DNA of 64,000 nt. It comes from Poa pratensis. Lineage: Eukaryota > Streptophyta > Magnoliopsida > Poales > Poaceae. Both the position numbers and the translations under genes were made by a program. The notes under the pieces are model-generated. The model was not told where the DNA came from, searched no databases, and saw nothing but the letters and a program-made list of their open reading frames with translations. Positions 22,895 through 34,405 of the stretch are shown piece by piece. The stretch lies in contig CAMZMU010000027.1 of assembly GCA_947311845.1 (NCBI GenBank), forward strand, positions 27,080,271-27,144,270, in the 5' to 3' direction. Every line of letters begins with the position of its first letter. The stretch's first letter is position 1.

Positions 22895-23483
22895 TGTCGG
22901 GGGAATACCTAATTGAGTATGAGCCGACGTACGAACTTATCAAGACATAAGCTTGTGGAGACTTATCAAGACATAAGCTGTTGGTGCGGCTTAACTGGCG
23001 CGGCTTAACTCGCGCAGACTTAACTGGCGCAGACTTAACTGGCGCAAACTCATCTGACGCAGACTTATCTGGCAGGAGAAGACATAACTTGGAAGACACG
23101 AAATTACATTACTTAGTCTCCAAGTAGGACTCTAGCTCATACTTTCCTTGGGAGAGAAGTTTTCTTGTAACCTTGCGAGCCATCGTCTTTATAAGGTGGA
23201 CTCCAAGGACCTAGAACCCCAAGCTAAGAAACCCTAGATCTCATACATCTAGAGATAGGCGACTCGACACATCGGTCGCCAACTCCATTGTAACACCATA
23301 TTCATATCAATACCAATCTAGGATAGGCAGGACGTAGGTCTTTACCTCACATTGAGGGGCCGAACCTGGGTAAAAAACATTGTCTTCTCGTGCCCTGTGA
23401 TCTTTAGCTCGGAGATGCTTGATCGCTTAATCCCCAACTCTACGAAGTCATCTCCATGACATCTGCGTGACAATCCCACGACA
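22895..23483 (+). mobile_element. 3' LTR of the non-coding element (589 bp)
   Basis: Identical boundaries to the 5' LTR, preceded by the purine tract GGGGGCTAA and followed by the target duplication GCTGG. Confidence 0.9.
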
Positions 23484-23648
23484 GCTGGGTACTCATAAGT
23501 TTACAAAGTAAATCATTACATACACCCCACTCGATATACTCGGGGGCTTGGTATTCATAAGCTTACAAAGTACATTAGTACATACAACCCCACTCGATGG
23601 ACTCGAGGGCTTCCCCTGTACAGCACAACACATACGCAAAAAATATTA

Positions 23649-26600
23649 TTATACAGGTTCGTCCTTCATAGGCAAAACAGGACCCATAAGTTGAGCATGA
23701 CAACGCTCAATCAGCAGCTCTGCAGAAGCCCTCGTGCCTTCCAGATCCTCCTGGGATAGAACCACTCCAGCAACGGTTGTAGGAAGCACAAGGTTTGGTC
23801 GTCGACTTCGCACATATGCCATTACCGCATTGGCACCAAGCACAAGCTTTTGGGTCAATACTTCGCGGAGTGGGTTTGATTGGCGAAACAGATCAACCAA
23901 TGCATGAATCCCTTGCGGTTGTGGCCCAGTCGGAAACAAGGTCTGGTTGATGCGCATAAATGCAGTCCTGCATGTTTCGAGCAGAAGAGCGTTTCGCCAC
24001 ACTCGATCCTTTAGAGTGGCGAGTTTGCTTGCTCGAAACCTATCAAGCCAAAAATGCCCATGACCAGTCGTAGGGTTGTCAGCAGCATCATTCAAGCGTT
24101 GTTCAATACGTTCTTGCTCAGCTGGGAAGTCAGGAACAAAACCTACAAAGAACAAATTGACTAAGTCGCAGTAGGTGGCAACACTTATAAACGGCTCAAG
24201 GATCATACTCACAGTCGAGTTGCCTGTTTATAAGCTCCATCTCTCCAAGCACATAATCTTCTCGTTGGGTGGCTAAAGCTGGTCTTGCTCTAAGCCTATC
24301 CAGTTCACCCTGGGCAGCCTTTAGGCCTTGCTCCAGTTTCACCACCCGTTGCTTCATGTATTTCATCACAGCGGTATCATTTGCCACCCGAGCTCGAGAT
24401 CGAGTGGCACGGCGCGGCTGCCTAGGTCCACCCGAAGTAGTGGGTTCCTGTGGCTGGTCCTAGCAGAAGTACAACAAAAAAATTCAAAACAAAGGAAGGC
24501 ATCCAACGCATGCATAAGTAGAGACAAAACTATTTCACAGGGTCTCGTGCAAACATTCAAATAGCAAAAGCACCCATTGTAGCAAATGCACACACACGAG
24601 TGTGATTGTTAAGCATAATTACAAATTCATAAAAATAGTCGACTAGCCTAGACCTGAGAGGCAGACTCCGACCTAGCCCTACGGGCACGAGCAGCAAGCT
24701 CAGCTAGTCGGCGATCCATGGTGGAAATACAAATGTTCGCCAGTCGATTGGCTGGCTCCCTCACACCCTTCAGGGAGACTAGCCTCCCATCTGGCCTTCG
24801 AGGAAAGTCAGGTAAGGCCTTCTCGTAGTCCGCCTCTATTCCATGACCCATAAGAAGCTTGAGGGTGGACTCTGAGCCGCGTACCGTGAGGGTGCGAGCG
24901 AAGTTGGCCATAGTTGATGTCCCTGGACCGAAGGTGTCGGTGAACTGTTCTACACTTGACGGCACTTCTGTGGATGGGAAGACTTCCTTGTGTACAGCGC
25001 CAAGAGTACTCGCCGACTTGGCGAGTGTTTCCTGCGCTTGGACGACCATGGCGTTCAAGTCTCCCATAGCATGATCGAATGACGGGTTGTCACCCGCCAC
25101 GACCACAGGTGCTGACGTGCCAATCACACCTTCAATAAACAAAGAGAATAGCAAACCCTTAGCACAACATTCAAAAATCGAAGCAGACGACGAAGCAAAA
25201 AGGGACATTTCCCACTAACCTCCCATAGTTTGGGCAAGGCCCGAAAGTTGCTCAGCGTGCTCCTCTTCGAGTGAAGCAAAGGAGTCTTGGGTCCTTTTTA
25301 ACTCAGCCTCTCGAGTGGTAAGTGCTTTCTCAAGCTCCTTCACTCGATCCTCGGCTGACGTTTTATCACCTGAGAGAAGCAAGCATAGATCAAGAGAAGC
25401 AAAAATTGCAACCAGCAGTGGCAAAAGCTTCGGTTGTAGCAAATTAAAAATACTTATGGGTAAGCTGCTCCACATTAGAGCATAGAGTGTCTCTCTCTCT
25501 CTCGCTCTATTTGGAGATAAGCTTTCCCCGACTCCACCATAGTGCGGAGGATGGGCTGCAAAGCATAGCACATGTGTCTCAGTTAAGCAAAGAAGAAGGC
25601 CTGCGTTCAAAGGATTTGGTACGTGAAAGTACTTACGTGTGTCGTCCAGGATGAAGACTCTGTGGTAACAATCCCGACATCCGGAGCTGCTACACCCGAA
25701 GTATTGCCTGCCTCGCCAGTGGTGGTCACGGCAATAACTTCGGGTGTAGCCTTTGGAGCTTCAGGAATCACCGTCTTCACAACTGGGGAAGCAGGAAGTT
25801 TCCTGTTCTCAGCGCTACAAACAACACCAGCAGCATAAGGCAAAGGTCATAAAAACTCTAAGCGGAGCATAAGTTACAATGCATACCTGATGGCCTCATC
25901 CTCATCAGTGTCGGGTTTGTCATATGTTGGGCCTCCAAAAGGAAGAGCCCCACTCGAAGAAGCTGGTAGACGAGAAGCAAGAGGGGATACTTGCAGGGGA
26001 GCGCGCTGCAGTGAGGCACCCGAATCCCCGTCATCCTTCACGTCGTCAGTCTTCGAGTGTGAACTCGCAGTCGAAGTCACAACCTTCACCAAGCGCCGAC
26101 GCTTGGTTACAGGAGCCAGAGCTTTGGCTTGCGGCACGTCGTCTTCGTGAACCTTCTCAACCTCTTCTCCTTCAACTTCTTCGGTGTTGGAAGTATTCGC
26201 AGAAGGAAGAGAAGACTGGACTACCTTCGGGTTCTCTTCTAGCAGCTCCACTTCAAAAGTAGGGCCAGTCTACGGCAGTGGAGGGAGAGTGGAGACACTC
26301 GAGTGGCCCTGCAAAAGTAACCGCATATGCAGAAAATTACAGATGTGAAAGATAGCAAATGGCACAACATCCAACCGTATCACCAAGACAGAAGGTACAT
26401 TTACCTCAGGCAAAGGATTGTCAGCTCCGTACGTAGTGACTGGGCAGTCGACATTGCAAGGGTCCGAAACCTTGATGCATGTGATCGACCTTATGTGGGT
26501 CAGCAGCTCATTCCTTGATAGCTCGTCTGGGCTCATCCGGCTTTCGTCGAGTGCTCCCTCATATTGCCACATCGGGTGAGCACGGGCACGGAGAGGCCAT

Positions 26601-27184
26601 ACTCGACGCTTGATAAAAGTAGCCATCAAGTGCACACCCGTGATTCTACCCAGCAGACCCGCAACGCTGCTCAAAAGAGGCGCCGCCTCCTTCTTTTCTG
26701 CAGCTGACAAAGGGTGGGCCTAAGCTTTGGTCTTCGCGAGTGCCCTGCCAGTCGAAAAGGCGGGCATGTTCCCTGGCTCAACGCAGACATAAAACCAGCC
26801 TTTCCTCCAGCCTTGTGCGGAGTCGACTGGCTTCAGGTCGAAATACTTGGTGTCGCTTCGTACTTGGACACCAAATACCCCCACAGGGTAAGCGCGGCCA
26901 CCTCCCACATTGGGGCGCACAAGGAAAATCGGTTTCCACAGTGCCCAGCTAGGGGAAACTCCCAAGAAGCACTCCCATCATGGATTTGCACCCCGTAGGC
27001 ATATAAGAGACCGCGAACAAAATCATGCAACGGGAGTCCAAAACCCCGCGGGAGAAACTCAGCAAAATAGATGCGCTCATCCTCGCGTGGTTCAGGAGGT
27101 ACCTGCTTTGGAGATGGTGCGCGGCAAGCTAGCTGGTCTTGGGAGGCAGCAGGCCACTCTCGCGAAGCACGGTGATGTGGGAAT
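23649..27184 (-). pseudogene. Antisense multi-exon gene of the gypsy element (Transposase_28-like), main part
   Basis: The gene is on the strand opposite to gag-pol, between pol and the 3' LTR. The N-terminal exon (38441-38302, then 27184-26405) encodes a domain resembling the plant 'putative gypsy type transposon' family (Transposase_28, PF04195; recalled, not searched), with GLPLHDFVRGLLYAYGVQ, GWFYVCVEP and VHLMATFIKRRVWPLRARA segments. GT-AG exon edges are visible, e.g. 26405/26308, 25887/25814, 25637, 24207/24135. Downstream exons encode acidic and coiled-coil stretches (ELEKALTTREAEL; KLEQGLKAAQGELDRL) to a stop at 23649-23651. Damage: a frameshift near 26960, TAG codons near 26720 and 26265, and the copia insertion. 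Function unknown. Exons before 25455 and after 24650 may belong to one or two genes. Confidence 0.65.
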
Positions 27185-27189
27185 CCTTA

Positions 27190-28424
27190 TGAAAGGACAT
27201 TCCCTAAACCCTTGTGTTTTGTGTGTTAGGCAACAACACTAGCGATAATCTTATATGTAAATTAAGTGGTGCAGGTTTTAGGTGCTTAAAACATCTTTGC
27301 ATCAAATCCAAAAAGTGAGTTGAAAAGAGCAAAAGTAACCTGGAATTGTTCGGATTATCCGGGTAATGCTGTTTCGGATTATCCGAGCCTCAAGCAAAGC
27401 TCAGAATTTGGCCAAGGACTCGAAGCAAAAGTGCCCTATAACCACTCGGATTATCCGAGTAATCTTGTCTCGGATTATCCGACTTATCAGAGGAAGCCCA
27501 GATTTCTGCTAAGGTCTTCGAGGAAAAGTACCCTGTGTTCATTTGGATTATCTGAGATAACCGTATCGGATTATCCGGTCATTCGGATTATCCGAGGATG
27601 ACTTTGCTCGGAATATCCAAGTCTTCTGCCTCCAACGGGAAGAAATGGTGAAACACTATATATAGGCCTTCTCCTACCTTGGAAAGGGCACCTCGACCAG
27701 AAATATCATCCCCACCATTGTTGCAAGCTTAAACTTGGTAGATCTCTCTCCCTAGCCACTCAAACACCTTGTCCTTCTAGGACTTGGGAGAGTTGACCTA
27801 GATCTACCCTCCACCAAAGCGATTTGATTTCCATATCCATTCCTTAGAGGAACTTGTGCATCTTGGGTTCATTGGAACCCTAGACGGTCGTTGGTCGTTC
27901 TTGTGGCTTTGGGAGCCACGGGGACTAGCCGGGAGCCTCCAATTCGGTTGTGGAGACGTGCCCCGGCCTTGTGATTCTTGCGGCTTTGGAAGCCGTGGGA
28001 ATTGGTGAGAGCCTCCAATTCGGTTGTGGAGTGTGCCTCATCCTTGTAAAGGTTTGTTGCCGACCTCGAGGGCATCATATAGTGGAGGAGATACGGTGTG
28101 CCATATCACGGCTATTCGGGGATCACTTGTGACCCCGCACCGCTCCAACGAAGACGTAGCTTCCATTGGGAAGTGAACTTCGGGAATCATCTCCGTGTCA
28201 CCGTGTGCTTATCCTTTTTATATATACCTTTACTTGTATTGCTAGCTTACCTTGTTTAGTATATCTTGTTAGCTAGCTTCTTGCTCATCATATAGGATTG
28301 TTCACCTAGTTGCATATCTAGAGAACTTATATTTGAGCAATTCCTTAACTTGTTGAAAAGAAAATTAAAATTGGTAGTTGCCTATTCACCCCCCCCCCTC
28401 TAGTCAACCTACTCGATCCTTTCA
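27190..28424 (+). mobile_element. 5' LTR of the copia element
   Basis: 1,235 bp. Eight palindromes (27348-27612) precede a TATA box TATATATA (27657-27664). A C-run (28389-28398) lies close to the end. Confidence 0.93.
27348..27612 (+). repeat. Array of eight CGGATTATCCG palindromes in copia U3
   Basis: Eight exact or one-to-two-base variants of the 11-bp palindrome occur within 265 bp, ending 45 bp before the TATA box. The 3' LTR has the same array (about 37219-37492). Three further copies lie at 34853-34918, upstream of the extra ORF. Candidate transcription-factor sites. Confidence 0.85.
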
Positions 28425-28427
28425 ATT

Positions 28428-28439
28428 GGTATCAGAGCA
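28428..28439 (+). promoter_or_regulatory. Copia primer-binding site
   Basis: TGGTATCAGAGC, four bases after the 5' LTR, complementary to the 3' end of initiator-Met tRNA, the usual primer for plant copia elements. Confidence 0.9.
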
Positions 28440-28478
28440 AGGTCTCTTTATTAAGGGCTTAATCGCCTAAAGAGGAGG

Positions 28479-30746
28479 ATGGCTAGTGCGGAGGAAGTAC
28501 AACGTGCTAAAGATGAGGAGTTAAAACTTGCTAAGGAACAAGAAAAACTGATAGAGAACAACTTGACAAAGAACTAATAGAAGCGGGAATAATCCCTCCC
28601 GAGGGTGATGCCCCAATCACCATGAAGTCCATGATTGAACTTTTTGGGTTCATGAAAGGCAAAATGGTGGATGAGGTGTATACTCGGGTATCTAATCAAA
28701 ATGGCTCCTCATCAACCGCTAGCCCTATTAAGGGAGCTAGTGACAAGGATAAAAATGATAAACCTATGAGAAGCCTTCTCTTAACTTTGCTCCACCTAGC
28801 TCTTATCTCACTCAAGTTGCACCACTCAACCTCATATAACCAACCTTGGTAGACCCCCTCCTAAGCTTGATAATACTCGTTATTTCACTTGGAAGAAATC
28901 TATGGAGTCTTATTTTCGCAGCTCATCGGTGCATCTTTGGAGGGTGGTTCTACATGGTTTCAACCCGTTGATCCCAACAACTTGACCAAGCAAGAAGAGA
29001 TTGATGAGCAACTTGATGCAAATGCCAAGTACATTCTTGAGAGTGCTATGACCGCAAATGATGAAGATCATGTGCGGAATCTCAAAACTTGCAATGAGGC
29101 TTGGCTCTATCTTGAAACCGTGTATGAAGGAAATGAGGGCATTCAACGCTCCAATGCGGCCGTCCTTCAACATCAAGTTGACAACTTCATCATGCTAGAC
29201 GAAGAGACTCCGACCGAACTTTACCGAAGACTCTACAAGCTTGTGGTGACATGTAGGGAAAATGGAAAGAAGGATATGGATGATGAATGGGTCAAGGCCA
29301 AGTTCCTTCAAGCAATTATGCCATATAGTGAAACTATGGTGATGAACCTCATGCAAGAGCGGATTACACAACAATGACTCCCAATGACATGTTGGCTCAA
29401 TTTGTCACCTATGATACATTGAAGTCCACATCCAAGTCTTTCAACCAAGTCCGTGGCCCAAAGACTCTTGCTTTGAAGGCCGTGTGGTAGACCATCCAAG
29501 ATATGAAGAAAGCCCGGTCTATGAAGGTGAAGAAGACTTGGAGGGTGAGCTCAATGAAGTTCTTGCACTTGCCGCCACCCGGTTTTGGAACAAGAAGAAC
29601 AAGAGCGCCCCTCCACCAATAAAAAGAATGTGCTTCAATTGTGGAAAGGACACTCATCTTGTGAAGGATTGCCCCTATGAAAGAAGAGAGGATAATGGTG
29701 GTCAACTCATTCTAAAGAAGAACAAGTACCACCCCAAGCCTACCTACATGAAGAGATCACCTCAAAAGGCTCTTGTGGCATCCCATCAAGAGGAATACGA
29801 GTCCGGAGGTGAGGAGGATAAAGAACCAAGTGAAGAAGTAGGAATGGCGGCTCTTGCAATGGGCACCCTTCCTCCATCATTGGCCAACCTCTTCTCATCT
29901 CCAAACGACGACAAGATCTCCAAGCCTATGTGCCTCATGGCCAAGGAAACAAAGGTGAATTCCCCACCAAAAATTACTATCTCCTCTAACCCATCACTAT
30001 TGGATTGTGTTGAGGATGTAGGGAAAATTGAAGAAGAGGATAAAATTTCTATCTTCATTAGCAAGCTCCAAGGTCCAACCAAGAAAATGGTTGAGGCCCT
30101 CATGTATCAATATGGAGAAGCCAAGCATCTTCTTAATGAGAAGGATGTTAGGATTTGTGAGCTCGAAGGGCATGCATGTGATCATGCCGACAAAATTGGT
30201 GAGCTAGAAGATCAACTTGTTGAGGAACAATTGCTCCGTGAGCAACTTGAGGAGACACATGCCATGGATCTTTCCAAGGCAAAAGAAACTCGTGAAACCT
30301 CTATTCAAATTGCTATTGATCTAAAAAGTAAAAATGAGGAACTTGTAGAGAGTCATAACAAGCTCTTTGAGGGTTTTGAGCAACTTAGGGAAACCCACAA
30401 GGTGACCTCAAGTGAGCTCACTACACTCAAGGAGTCATATGCCAAACTACAAGCTCAATTTATCTATGCTAGCTTCACCACTTCTCATAATGATAAAGAT
30501 GCAAATGCTTGTTCCACTAACCCTTTATGTGTCAAGGCATCTCTTATTGAGGAAAACACTAGGTTGAAGGCCCAACTTGAGAAGGGCCTAGCCACTTGTA
30601 TCCAAGGGGAAAAGAACCTCAATGATCTTTTGAGCAATCAAAAGGGAGTGGTTGGCAAAGAAGGAATTGGGTTCACACCCAACTCTAAGAAGGTCAACAA
30701 CAAGAAGAAGAAGCGACTCCCCCTTCCAAAGATATTGTTTTTGTGA
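28479..30746 (+). pseudogene. Copia gag with zinc knuckle and coiled coil, frameshifted
   Basis: ATG at 28479 opens a charged start, but the frame fails at about 28575. Continuations are found in other frames (28622-28852, 28889-29377, then 29484-30746), so there are at least three frameshifts or stops. The middle part has UBN2-like gag helices (LDANAKYILESAM, VRNLKTCNEAWLYLE, ELYRRLYKLVV). The 29484 frame has a CCHC zinc knuckle CFNCGKDTHLVKDC (about 29631-29672) followed by a long Glu/Leu-rich coiled coil (about 30040-30600). That long coiled-coil gag is typical of Sireviruses. Gag packages the RNA; this copy could not make a full protein. Confidence 0.8.
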
Positions 30747-31303
30747 AGGAGGGGGAGTTAGCCAAAGCAAATGACAACTCTATTGGGAGTGGTAATGTCA
30801 CTAGGGGCAATGCCACTCACAATAACTTTGCGGGAAAATACAACCCCTCATATGTTCTTTTGAAATCTACAAATGGTTGTGTTTTTGCTAAATATGTTGG
30901 CTCTTCATATGGAGATGATTATCACTATGCTATTTGGGTTCCAAAGACCCTTGTGACTAACAAAAGAGGACCCATTCCAAAATGGGTACCTAAATCAAAG
31001 ACTTGATTATTGTAGGGTTTCTCTTCCGGTGGATCTTCATGGCTCATTGATAGTGGATGCTCATCCCATATGACCGGAAGCAAAGAACTAGTAAAGGACT
31101 TATTGAAACAACTACTCTCATTCTCTCATGTCACCGTTGGCAACAATGCAAGACTCAAGGTAGTGGGAGTTGGTAAGGTGGTGATCACTCCGGAGTTATC
31201 CATTGAGAAGGTCCTCTTGTCGAATCTCTTTCATACAATTTACTTTCCGTTGGTCAATTATGCAATGCCGGTTACACCGTTATTTTTAATAAATACCACG
31301 TGA
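30743..31303 (+). pseudogene. Copia protease region
   Basis: After a linker frame (30743-31006, stop) the aspartic protease segment has WLIDSGCSSHMTG with the DSG active site at 31049-31057, then VTVGNNARLKVVGVGKV and a stop at 31301-31303. The protease would cut the polyprotein within the particle. The stop before the DSG and the frame change after it show decay. Confidence 0.75.
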
Positions 31304-32487
31304 CCATCCTTTTCACTCAAACACTCAATGTCGCCTTTGTTGGATTTCGTGAAAACGGTTTGTATGTGGTTGATTTCTCAAAAGAGACCACTCAAATCGC
31401 TACATGTTTAATGGCTAAAGGCGACAAGGGGTGGCTTTGGCATCGCCGACTTGGCCATGTCGGTATGAGAAATTTACAAACTCTTGTAAAGGGTGGACAC
31501 GTGGTAGGACTAACCGATGTTAATTTTTCCAAAGATCGTCCTTGTAGTGCTTGCATAGCCGGAAAGATGCATGAGAAGAATCACCCCAAGACGACCATTA
31601 TCTCCACTAAGAGGCCTTTGGAGCTCCTTCATATGGATCTTTTTGGGCCTCCCACATATGATAGTCTTGGTGGCAAGAAATATTGTTTGGTGATTGTGGA
31701 TGATTATTCAAGATATTGTTGGACTTTCTACATCAAGAAGAAGAGTGAAACTCAAAAGATATTCATTGACTTTGCAACCCTAGTTCAACGCCAATATGAC
31801 TCCAAGATTTTGGCAATTAGAAGTGACAATGGTACGGAGTTCAAGAATTACACTATGGATGATTTCCTAAGTGGGGAGGGCATTCAACACCAATATTCCG
31901 CTGCATATACTCCCCAACAAAATGGTGTTGCCGAAAGGAAGAACCGCACTCTTATTGATATGGCAAGAACTATGATGGCCGAATTTAATTCCCCATACAA
32001 CTTTTGGGCCGAAGCCATCAACACCGCTTGTCATTACTCAAACCGGCTCTTCTTCCGTCCTCTCAAGAACATGACACCATATGAACTCCTCACCGGTAAA
32101 AAGCCAAATGTATCTTACTTTCGAGTCTTTGGATGCAAATGCCATGTTTACATTAAAGGTTGCAAAATTGCTAAATTTGAATCTAGATCTTTTGATGGTA
32201 TATTTGTTGGATATGCCGCAAAGTCTCATGCTTATAGGGTCTACAACATATCCACCGGGTGTGTTGAAGAATCTATGAACGTGGAGTTTGTCGAGGATAA
32301 TGGCTCCCAAGCGGAGCATATTGATCATGATGATGTAGGTGATGTTGCTCCATCTCAAGCCATAAGAACTATGGGGATTGGAGAACTAATTCCTATTGAA
32401 GGACCATTGATGATACTCAAGAAGAAGGAACAAGTTCTACCCAAGTTGAGCCATCTACCTCAACAAGTGATCAACAACTATCAATGA
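31300..32487 (+). CDS. Copia integrase (open but isolated frame)
   Basis: An open frame of 395 codons. The GAG-pre-integrase zinc-binding motif has HRRLGHVGMRNLQ and CSACIAGK (about 31440-31570). The catalytic core has the three acidic residues in LLHMDLFGP, IRSDNGTEF and YTPQQNGVAERKNRTL, and a C-terminal region reads FRVFGCKCHVY and GIFVGY. It is the best preserved coding block of the element. Integrase would join the cDNA to host DNA. Upstream and downstream frames are shifted, so it is not part of an intact polyprotein; the apparent ATG is simply the first in this frame. Confidence 0.85.
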   Translation: MTILFTQTLNVAFVGFRENGLYVVDFSKETTQIATCLMAKGDKGWLWHRRLGHVGMRNLQTLVKGGHVVGLTDVNFSKDRPCSACIAGKMHEKNHPKTTIISTKRPLELLHMDLFGPPTYDSLGGKKYCLVIVDDYSRYCWTFYIKKKSETQKIFIDFATLVQRQYDSKILAIRSDNGTEFKNYTMDDFLSGEGIQHQYSAAYTPQQNGVAERKNRTLIDMARTMMAEFNSPYNFWAEAINTACHYSNRLFFRPLKNMTPYELLTGKKPNVSYFRVFGCKCHVYIKGCKIAKFESRSFDGIFVGYAAKSHAYRVYNISTGCVEESMNVEFVEDNGSQAEHIDHDDVGDVAPSQAIRTMGIGELIPIEGPLMILKKKEQVLPKLSHLPQQVINNYQ

Positions 32488-32516
32488 TCAAGAACAAGAA
32501 CATGTAGATCAAGAAA

Positions 32517-33564
32517 ATGGTCAAGACCCACCCAACTCTAGTGGTGAACAAGAACATAATGAACCCACAACCCCAAGAACTCCACTTCGGGTTGACCATG
32601 AGCAAGATGAAGGCAATGATGAAGATATTTGTGTTGGTGAAACAATTGGTCAAGCCATGGAACGCCGGGTCATCCGGCGTGCATCAAATTGGATTATCAA
32701 CAACACTTCAAAGAAAATATCCTTGGAGTATCCGTAGAGGTGTGTCCACACGCAATCAATTAGCTAACTTTTGTGGTCATGTCTCTTGCTTGTCTAGCTT
32801 AGAACCTCTCAAGGTATATGATGCCCTTGAAGACATGGATTGGGTTGCGGCTATGCATGAAGAGTTGAACAACTTCGAGCGCAACAAAGTATGGTCATTA
32901 GTGGAAAGACCCAATGACTCCTCCCATAATGTCATTGGAACCAAGTGGATATTCAAGAACAAGCAAGACTCAAATGGTCAAGTCATCCGCAACAAAGCAA
33001 GATTGGTTGCACAAGGGTACACCCAAATCGAAGGAGTCGACTACGGTGAAACCTATGCCCCCGTTGCTAGACTTGAATCCATTCGCTTACTTATTGCCTA
33101 TGCATCTACTCATAAAATTACTTTATATCAAATGGATGTTAAAAGTGCTTTTCTAAATGGTCCACTAAATGAACAAGTATATGTGAAACAACCTCCGGGT
33201 TTTGAAGACCCCAATTTCCTAACCATGTCTACTTACTACATAAGGCTCTTTATGGGCTCAAGCAAGCTCCACGTGCTTGGTATGATCATCTCAAGGAGTT
33301 CTTAGTAGACCGTGGCTTTGCAATTGGGGTAATAGATCCCACCCTTTTCACTAAAAGAATAAATGGAGAATTTTTCGTATGCCAAATATATGTTGATGAT
33401 ATTATCTTTGGTTCCACTAACCATGAATTTAGTGATCAATTCTCCAAGCTAATGACCAAGGAATTTGAGATGTCCATGATGGGGAAATTGAATTATTTTC
33501 TTGGCTTTGAAATCCATCAATTCGAGAAGGAACATTCTTATGTCAAGCCAAGTATATTAAGGAC
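32517..33564 (+). pseudogene. Copia reverse transcriptase, frameshifted
   Basis: The RVT_2-type domain starts around WVAAMHEELNNFERNKVW (about 32840) and runs through KWIFKNKQDSNG, KARLVAQGYTQ, DYGETYAPVARLESIR, LYQMDVKSAFLNG and VYVKQPPGFEDP. The frame breaks near 33220. In another frame it continues with LYGLKQAPRAWYD and the catalytic YVDD (33388-33399), and shifts again before 33565. It would copy the element RNA into DNA. Confidence 0.85.
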
Positions 33565-34341
33565 ATGCTCAAGAAATTTGATATGAACAATGCCAAGCCA
33601 TATAAGTTTCCCATGGACTCCAAGGCGGATCTTCACTTAGATCCGGATGGTAAGGAAGTTGATCAAAAGCTTTATCGTTCTATGATTGGATCTTTGCTTT
33701 ACCTTTGTGCATCTAGACCGGATATTATGTTTAGTGTGGGTATGTGTGCAAGATTCCAATCAAGTCCTAGGGAAAGTCATGAAACCGCGGTCAAAAGGAT
33801 TCTAAGATATTTGTTGGATACTCCCAACTATGGTCTTTGGTATCCCCATGGTACAAGCTTTGATCTTGTTGGTTATTCGGATGCGGATTGGGCGGGTTGC
33901 AAAATGGATAGAAAATCAACTTCGGGTACATGCCAATTCCTTGGTAGGTCCCTTGTGAGTTGGTCTTCCAAGAAGCAAAATTGTGTGGCCTCGTCATCCA
34001 CCGAAGCCGAATACATCGCCGCCGGTAGTTGTTGTGCACAATTATTATGGATGAGGCAAACTTTAAAGGATTATGGTGTCATTTGTGACAAAGTGCCTCT
34101 TTTATGTGACAATGAAAGTGCTATTAAAATTGCACACAACCCGGTTCTTCATGGCAAGACCAAGCACATTGAGATTCGGTATCATTTTATTCGAGACCAT
34201 GTTGAGAAGGGTGATATTGCAATCAAGTATGTCAACACCAAGCATCAACTCGCCGATATGTTCACGAAGCCTCTTGGTGAAGCAAGATTCAAGGAGTTGA
34301 GAGGAGAACTAAATGTGGTGGACATATCCAATTGGATTTAG
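33565..34341 (+). CDS. Copia RNase H domain (open isolated frame)
   Basis: 258 codons covering the end of RT and the copia RNase H: SMIGSLLYLCASRPDIMF, GYSDADWAGCKMDRKSTSG, SSTEAEYIAA, LLCDNESAIKIA and the closing HQLADMFTKPL. The acidic catalytic residues expected in SDADWAG, TEAEY and CDN are present. It ends with an intact stop at 34339-34341, the normal end of copia pol. Confidence 0.87.
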   Translation: MLKKFDMNNAKPYKFPMDSKADLHLDPDGKEVDQKLYRSMIGSLLYLCASRPDIMFSVGMCARFQSSPRESHETAVKRILRYLLDTPNYGLWYPHGTSFDLVGYSDADWAGCKMDRKSTSGTCQFLGRSLVSWSSKKQNCVASSSTEAEYIAAGSCCAQLLWMRQTLKDYGVICDKVPLLCDNESAIKIAHNPVLHGKTKHIEIRYHFIRDHVEKGDIAIKYVNTKHQLADMFTKPLGEARFKELRGELNVVDISNWI

Positions 34342-34405
34342 TGGATTTCTTGCATACCTACCCATATTAGACGATACTATTTGGTTTAGATGTAGGCATG
34401 GACAT

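Larger units (their letters stand above)
18508..23483 (+). mobile_element. Non-coding LTR retrotransposon (LARD/TRIM-like), 4,976 bp
   Basis: It has two LTRs beginning TGTCGGGGGAAT and ending CCCACGACA (18508-19166, 659 bp; 22895-23483, 589 bp) and a perfect TSD GCTGG (18503-18507, 23484-23488). A PBS-like TTGGCGCCCACCGTGG follows the 5' LTR, and a PPT (GGGGGCTAA) ends at 22894. The 3.73-kb interior has no gag or pol similarity; all ORFs are short and unrecognised. It must be mobilised in trans. Its PBS core and PPT match those of the gypsy element that hosts it, which suggests that lineage as the helper. LTR divergence is about 12 substitutions in 589 aligned bases (about 2%). Confidence 0.93.
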
